Of a stretch of DNA of 10,853 nt, positions 7,298 through 10,853 are shown one piece after another (positions within the stretch are counted from its first letter, which is position 1; every line of letters starts with the position of its first letter). The translations under genes were made by a program, and so were the position numbers. Under the pieces are notes generated by a model. That model worked only from the letters and a program-made list of their open reading frames with translations, made no database searches and was not told the origin of the DNA. The DNA lies in the NCBI GenBank assembly GCA_016256075.1, contig SDVU01000753.1, positions 1 through 10,853 of the forward strand. Reading direction: 5' to 3'. Origin of the DNA: Dictyocoela muelleri. Taxonomy: Eukaryota; Microsporidia.

Positions 7298-8700
7298 AAC
7301 TAATTTCATTATTTAGACATATCATTGAGAGGTTAATCAAAATTTTTTATTTAAACTGATTGAACATTTTCTGGCGAAACGACGGATTTATTTTCCAGGC
7401 GAAAGTGTGACTTCCTTTTTTGTATTTTATTCGAAGCAATATTAAGTTCGAGAAAGATCTAAATCCAATATTAATTTCATATAAAGTATTTATATATTTA
7501 TTTTTATACCTCTTCATGAAGATAAAGTTAGGTCATATTGCACGATTTTACTAATTTCAATTAATAAAACCTCTTAAAAGACAATACGAAAAAAAACGAC
7601 CTTGTTGGTTTATCTTATTTTTATGCGGTTTTTACTGAAAAAACGACAACCCTTTAATTGATTAAAAACAATTTTAAAATTAAAATGACTGATATAATTA
7701 ATTTTAAAAATAATATTTAATTAGAAATGATATGAAAAATAAAATCTAAATTTATTTAAAATCTATTATCAATACAAATTTTAGTTTAAAAAATATTCTT
7801 CACATAGTTATCATTTATCCATTCTTTTAAATTTTCAAGTTGAAAATTTCCTTAAAAAATGCATTTTTATTTTCTTTTTCAATAAATATAGAGGTATACT
7901 ATTTACAGATCTCATTTTAGCGTTTTGTATTTTCAAAGGCTATGATGAGCGTAGGAAATTTAGGTAATAGATTTCATTTGCTCATTAACTAATTATAAAT
8001 ATTTTTAATAGTTTTATATCTTTACTTATAAATAAAATCTACCTTTTTAATGAGCTTATAAATTGTAAATATGTTTTCTAATTTTTTTGGTAAGAAAACA
8101 GAGTTTTTAAATTCAAATTTTATTAATTTTAATTGAATTATGCTAAAAAAAGATATGGATATAATATTTTTTAAAATTTATAAATATCATTGATTCTAAT
8201 TTCCGTTAATCTCTTTATTATTTCATTTTATATTTAATTTGAAGGACCGTCGTTTATTTCGAAAAACGATAAAATAAAATCCGAGCAATTGACTTTTTCG
8301 TTTTTTCGGATTGCCACTTAAAATTTAATTTTTTTGTAATGGTTTCCCGTCTTAATTTACTTACAGAGGCTATCTTTTAATTACTATTATCAGAGATCAA
8401 ACATTTAAACTGATTATATGAAGTGTTAATAAGTATCCAATATAGTTAAATACAAATTTATTGATAAGTAGTTTCGTAATTATTACTAGATATTTTCTTT
8501 GGCAACATCGCTTTGAACATCTAAATATTATTCGTTTAGAATTATTACATTTAAAAATCATTAATTTTATTTCTGAATTGAAATTAGTAAATATATTTGA
8601 CCATTTAAAATCAAAAAATCAAAAAAAAATTTTTATTTGACATCGATAAATGTAAAAATAACAAATTGAAATTTAAAACGATAAGGCTTAAATTCATTTA
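7298..8700. other. AT-rich intergenic DNA with small repeats, no gene seen
   Basis: No coding region is supportable. At 7367-7379 and 7391-7404 the words TTTTCTGGCGAAA and TTTTCCAGGCGAAA form a close direct repeat about 70 bp upstream of the relic A zinc finger, where the terminal repeat of that element would be expected. At 8278-8284 and 8306-8312 AATCCGA and TCGGATT could form a small hairpin. The remainder is low-complexity. Confidence 0.45.
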
Positions 8701-8728
8701 AAAAATAAAACTTTTCAAAATTTATCTT

Positions 8729-8785
8729 TTGTTCGGAAATTGGACCGCATTAAAAAAATATTACAAGCAGTCATTTTCCGAACAA
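8729..8785. repeat. Inverted repeat (possible hairpin) upstream of Med7
   Basis: Perfect 11-bp arms TTGTTCGGAAA (8729-8739) and TTTCCGAACAA (8775-8785) enclose 35 bases, and the pairing partly continues inward (GGACCGC with GCAGTC). It lies 175 bp before the Med7 ATG. It could be the remains of a palindromic MITE or a transcript hairpin; it is not a recognised promoter element. Confidence 0.5.
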
Positions 8786-8950
8786 GACCTAAAAATTCAC
8801 TATCAATAATTAATTTATAAATAAATTAAGTTGATTAATCAATACAAAATAAATTGATATTATGTTTTTATTAAAAGATGTTATACTGTCAAATAATTTT
8901 TAAAAGAGATTTTATATTTGAAAATTATATTTTATTATTATAGAAAAATT

Positions 8951-8959
8951 CACCAACCC
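8951..8959 (+). promoter_or_regulatory. CCC start-proximal signal before the Med7 ATG
   Basis: The bases CACCAACCC run directly into the ATG at 8960 in an otherwise AT-only upstream region. A CCC (or GGG) triplet shortly before the start codon, linked to very short 5' leaders, is a known feature of microsporidian genes. Its presence supports 8960 as the true start and a microsporidian origin. The link to transcription start here is inferred. Confidence 0.5.
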
Positions 8960-9358
8960 ATGTGGCCAGAACCACCTTACAACTTTGAAATTCCTAAAAT
9001 ACCAAAATCATATAAACTTTTCAACATTAAATTTAATGTTAAAGAAGGTTTTCCTTACTTAAGCGACTACAATGAAAAACCATTCAACATAAACAACCTA
9101 AAGAGACAAGTAAAATCATCACTCATGATATACATTTCGATTTTAGAAAAAATTCGCAATAAAGAAGATGTACATGGCCAATTAGAAATCCTGAAAAATT
9201 TACATTTAAAAATAAATGATGATATAAATTGTGCTAAAGAGTATGAAGCTGAACAACAGATCAGGGAATTGATTAATGAAAGGAATGAATTGAATAAAGA
9301 TATTTACGATGAACTTATGGTTTTGACAAACAGGAAAAAGATTTTTGATAATAATTGA
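8960..9358 (+). CDS. MED7: Mediator complex subunit 7 (Med7), reduced form, 132 aa
   Basis: Med7 is part of the Mediator middle module, paired with Med21 and Med31, and couples activators to RNA polymerase II. The N-terminus MWPEPPYNFEIP matches the conserved proline motif of Med7 (yeast LYPPPPPY). Residues 46-66, NLKRQVKSSLMIYISILEKI, match the L-K-x-L-x-x-S-L-L-x-N-Y-L-x-L helix. Residues 75-92 follow as the ILKNLHLKIND helix (family LRTLLINIHHLINEYR), then EYEAEQQIRELINERN (residues 94-109, family RPHQARETL), a coiled-coil segment that pairs with Med21. At 132 aa it is much shorter than yeast Med7 (222 aa), losing the linker and tail as expected in microsporidia. The frame is open upstream but the first ATG is 8960, at the family's usual N-terminus. 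No intron is evident. AATAAA at 9393-9398 may be the poly(A) signal. No neighbouring host gene is seen. Confidence 0.82.
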   Translation: MWPEPPYNFEIPKIPKSYKLFNIKFNVKEGFPYLSDYNEKPFNINNLKRQVKSSLMIYISILEKIRNKEDVHGQLEILKNLHLKINDDINCAKEYEAEQQIRELINERNELNKDIYDELMVLTNRKKIFDNN

Positions 9359-9525
9359 CGTAATATAGTATTTAAATCAATACTAATAATTAAATAAATA
9401 AAAAGTAATTAATATAAAATAATTAAATAATTAAAAATAATTAAATTAATAAAAGGTATTTAAAATATTTAATAAAAAGTAATTAATATAAAATGTATAA
9501 AAACATTTGGTTCTCAAACAGGCCG
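9359..9525. repeat. AT-rich 3' region of Med7 with a perfect 24-bp direct repeat
   Basis: The 24-base word starting AATAAAAAGTAATTAATA is present without mismatch at 9397-9420 and 9471-9494. Between the copies are A/T-only words (AATTAAATAA). AATAAA at 9393-9398 and again at the start of each repeat could serve as poly(A) signals for Med7. No coding capacity is seen. Confidence 0.6.
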
Positions 9526-9528
9526 GGT

Positions 9529-9797
9529 TATCCTCATATTTTTTGAAATGGCAATCCGTAAAAAGAAATCTATATATTCTTTTTTAAAATAAGTTCTAAA
9601 TCGCAAGTTATCTTCAGTAATAATCTCATAATTTTTCCCTACAAATATAGTAGTTTACAAAAATTTTTGGAAAATTTCATATTTACCGTAAAAAAATTAT
9701 GAATATTATAACTTGAGAGTTTGCGCTTATTTTAAATAAGAAACATTCGATTTCCTTTACAGATGGCGATTGCTTAAAAAAATAGAGGGATAACTCA
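9529..9797. repeat. MITE-like inverted repeat
   Basis: The left arm at about 9529-9571 (GTTATCCTCATATTTTTT, ATGGCAATCCGTAAAAAG, AAATC) is matched, inverted, at about 9751-9797 (GTTATCCCTCTATTTTTT, CGCCATCTGTAAAG, GAAATC on the minus strand), roughly 70 % over 44 bases with small gaps, enclosing about 180 bp of AT-rich DNA without a frame. The size and form suit a non-autonomous DNA transposon. I matched it by eye in AT-rich sequence, so confidence is modest. Confidence 0.4.
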
Positions 9798-10749
9798 TTG
9801 GAATACCAAATATTTATAGAGTAAGTTAAAAAATATAACTTCTAAACCTATAGATACCTCAGCTGGCTCTCAACTAGAGTTTTTATTTACTTTCAATTTC
9901 ATTTAACAGCAAACCTTTTAATTTTCAATTTACTGGTAAATAGTGCAAATATATTTTTTATATTTAATTAGATACTAATGAAAAATTCAGTATTTCCAAT
10001 AGAATGATGTCTGCATTGTAAACAAATTTTTTGTTGTTTTAAAACTTCCTTTAAAATATGTAAATAATAGCAATTTTTACTGAAATAACTGATTTACTTA
10101 CAGTAGATGGTAATTTTTACGGCATTCAAAAAGGTTGGTTCTTACGAAAACTCAATATGAAATAAATCAAATATACATTCTATTATGTAGAATGCGACTT
10201 TATTAAGAACAGAAATAGTAATATTTATGTCTATTAACTGCTTTCTATTTGAAATATAGCTTATATCTAATTTCTTGATAACGGTTTTTACGCAAATGTC
10301 GTTTTCACGCTTAAATTTTCATAAATAATCTTTTCTATTCATAAATTTTCGACAATCTTCGTTAAAAAAAATATTTTGCATAGATTTTACGCGCCTTTAT
10401 TAATATTAAAAAAAATAATTGAAAAAACAAGAATAGCAAAAAAAGCGATCCTTAAGAAATAATCTATTGTTAGCATTTCCAAAATTTACAAAGTAAATGT
10501 ATCAGGCGCCCACAGTAAAATGAAAAATTTTCATGTATTGCAAATCTAGACATGCTGATCTATATCTACATATGATAACAGTTTAAGCAATTTTTCCGCG
10601 AAATATAAGATATAAACGTTTTTATTATAATTTGAATCATAAAGCTATGCGAAAGCCACATACAGGAACATTAGTTCATCGTTTTTATTCTTCCTAATGC
10701 AATCATTCCTTTTAATTGCACAACTAAAAAATTAAATTAAATATTAAAA
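9798..10749. other. AT-rich intergenic DNA, no convincing gene
   Basis: No RNA gene or recognised protein is present. On the minus strand 10142-10381 one frame is open except for a single internal stop (MQNIFFNEDCRKFMNRKDYL, stop, then 58 codons including CVKTVIKKLDISYIS). I do not recognise it, and frames of this size arise by chance at this base composition, so it is noted but not called a gene. Confidence 0.4.
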
Positions 10750-10756
10750 GGCCAGA

Positions 10757-10767
10757 TAGCTCAGTGG
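10757..10767 (+). promoter_or_regulatory. Pol III A box of SINE copy B
   Basis: The sequence TAGCTCAGTGG fits the A-box consensus and lies 33 nt before the B box, the same spacing as in copy A. Confidence 0.75.
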
Positions 10768-10800
10768 TTAACACTTTTGAATGTAAAATTTAAGTATCGT

Positions 10801-10811
10801 GGTTCGAATCC
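10801..10811 (+). promoter_or_regulatory. Pol III B box of SINE copy B
   Basis: The sequence GGTTCGAATCC is a perfect B box. With the A box at 10757 it forms a complete internal RNA polymerase III promoter. Confidence 0.78.
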
Positions 10812-10853
10812 CGCTGACGTCACTCTTTAATAAATAATGAGGGAATGACATTA

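Larger units (their letters stand above)
10750..10853 (+). repeat. SINE-like element, copy B (head only; continues past the window)
   Basis: It starts GGCCAGATAGCTCAGTGG and matches the first 104 bases of copy A (1783 down to 1680) at 98 positions without gaps. Four of the six differences cluster just after the A box, where this copy has TTAACACTT; this is closer to a tRNA D arm. The cloverleaf is still poor (the acceptor 5' GGCCAGA does not pair with the 3' side), so it is a SINE head rather than a working tRNA gene. The body lies beyond the window edge. Confidence 0.72.

Noticed and set aside
7587-8263. A TIR element defined by CGAAAAAAAACGACC (7587) and an inverted ACGAC-AAATAAA word near 8245-8261
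   Set aside because: The match is about 13 bases of mostly A with a gap, and a third similar word occurs at 7637; too little to call an element.
8918-8959. Upstream start of Med7 at 8918
   Set aside because: The codon there is TTG, and the 14 extra residues precede the conserved N-terminal proline motif. The ATG at 8960 with CCC before it is the better start.
10750-10825. A functional tRNA gene at the right edge (A and B boxes present)
   Set aside because: The acceptor, anticodon and T stems do not pair, and a 94 % identical stretch with the same faults occurs at 1712-1783 followed by a long shared body. A SINE head fits better.
1-10853. CRISPR arrays, bacterial operons or ribosome binding sites
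   Set aside because: No regular repeat-spacer structure exists, and the gene content is eukaryotic.

Overview
This is a strongly AT-rich, gene-poor stretch of a eukaryotic nuclear genome. It most resembles a large-genome microsporidian (the Nosema/Vairimorpha, Hamiltosporidium, Anncaliia or Edhazardia type). The evidence is one very small host gene, a reduced Mediator subunit Med7, with a CCC triplet directly before its ATG (a known microsporidian start-site signature), surrounded by kilobases of DNA transposon debris of FLYWCH/MULE and IS1595-Merlin type. The species cannot be named from the sequence, and another AT-rich unicellular eukaryote is not excluded.

Layout. 1-430: AT-rich DNA with a short repeated GGGGGTCACAATTT motif. 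About 440-1260 (+): badly decayed MULE transposase (relic C). 1333-1783 (-): a tRNA-headed, SINE-like repeat (copy A). 2335-3513: a 1.18-kb terminal-inverted-repeat element with a dead IS1595/Merlin-type transposase on the minus strand. 3514-3796 (+): a headless copy of the SINE body (copy C). 3978-4307 (+): fossil fragment resembling the N-terminal zinc-binding part of a transposon integrase. 4308-5917: a complete-looking MULE (element B) with 72-bp terminal inverted repeats and an open 475-codon transposase (-). About 5935-7297 (-): another decayed MULE transposase (relic A) with the same spacing of catalytic residues. 7300-8950: AT-rich DNA with small repeats and a hairpin. 8960-9358 (+): Med7. 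9360-10749: AT-rich DNA with a 24-bp direct repeat and a MITE-like inverted repeat. 10750-10853 (+): head of a second full SINE (copy B), 98 of 104 positions identical to copy A and running off the window.

Only Med7 looks like a cellular gene; it would act in the nucleus in the Mediator middle module. Everything else supportable is mobile DNA of several ages: MULE B and the SINE look young, relic A and the IS1595 element are older, and relic C is the oldest. The MULE B terminal repeats are built from nested palindromes and appear to supply the transposase start codon. The SINE family (A box, B box, about 450 bp, non-tRNA body) is the least familiar item.
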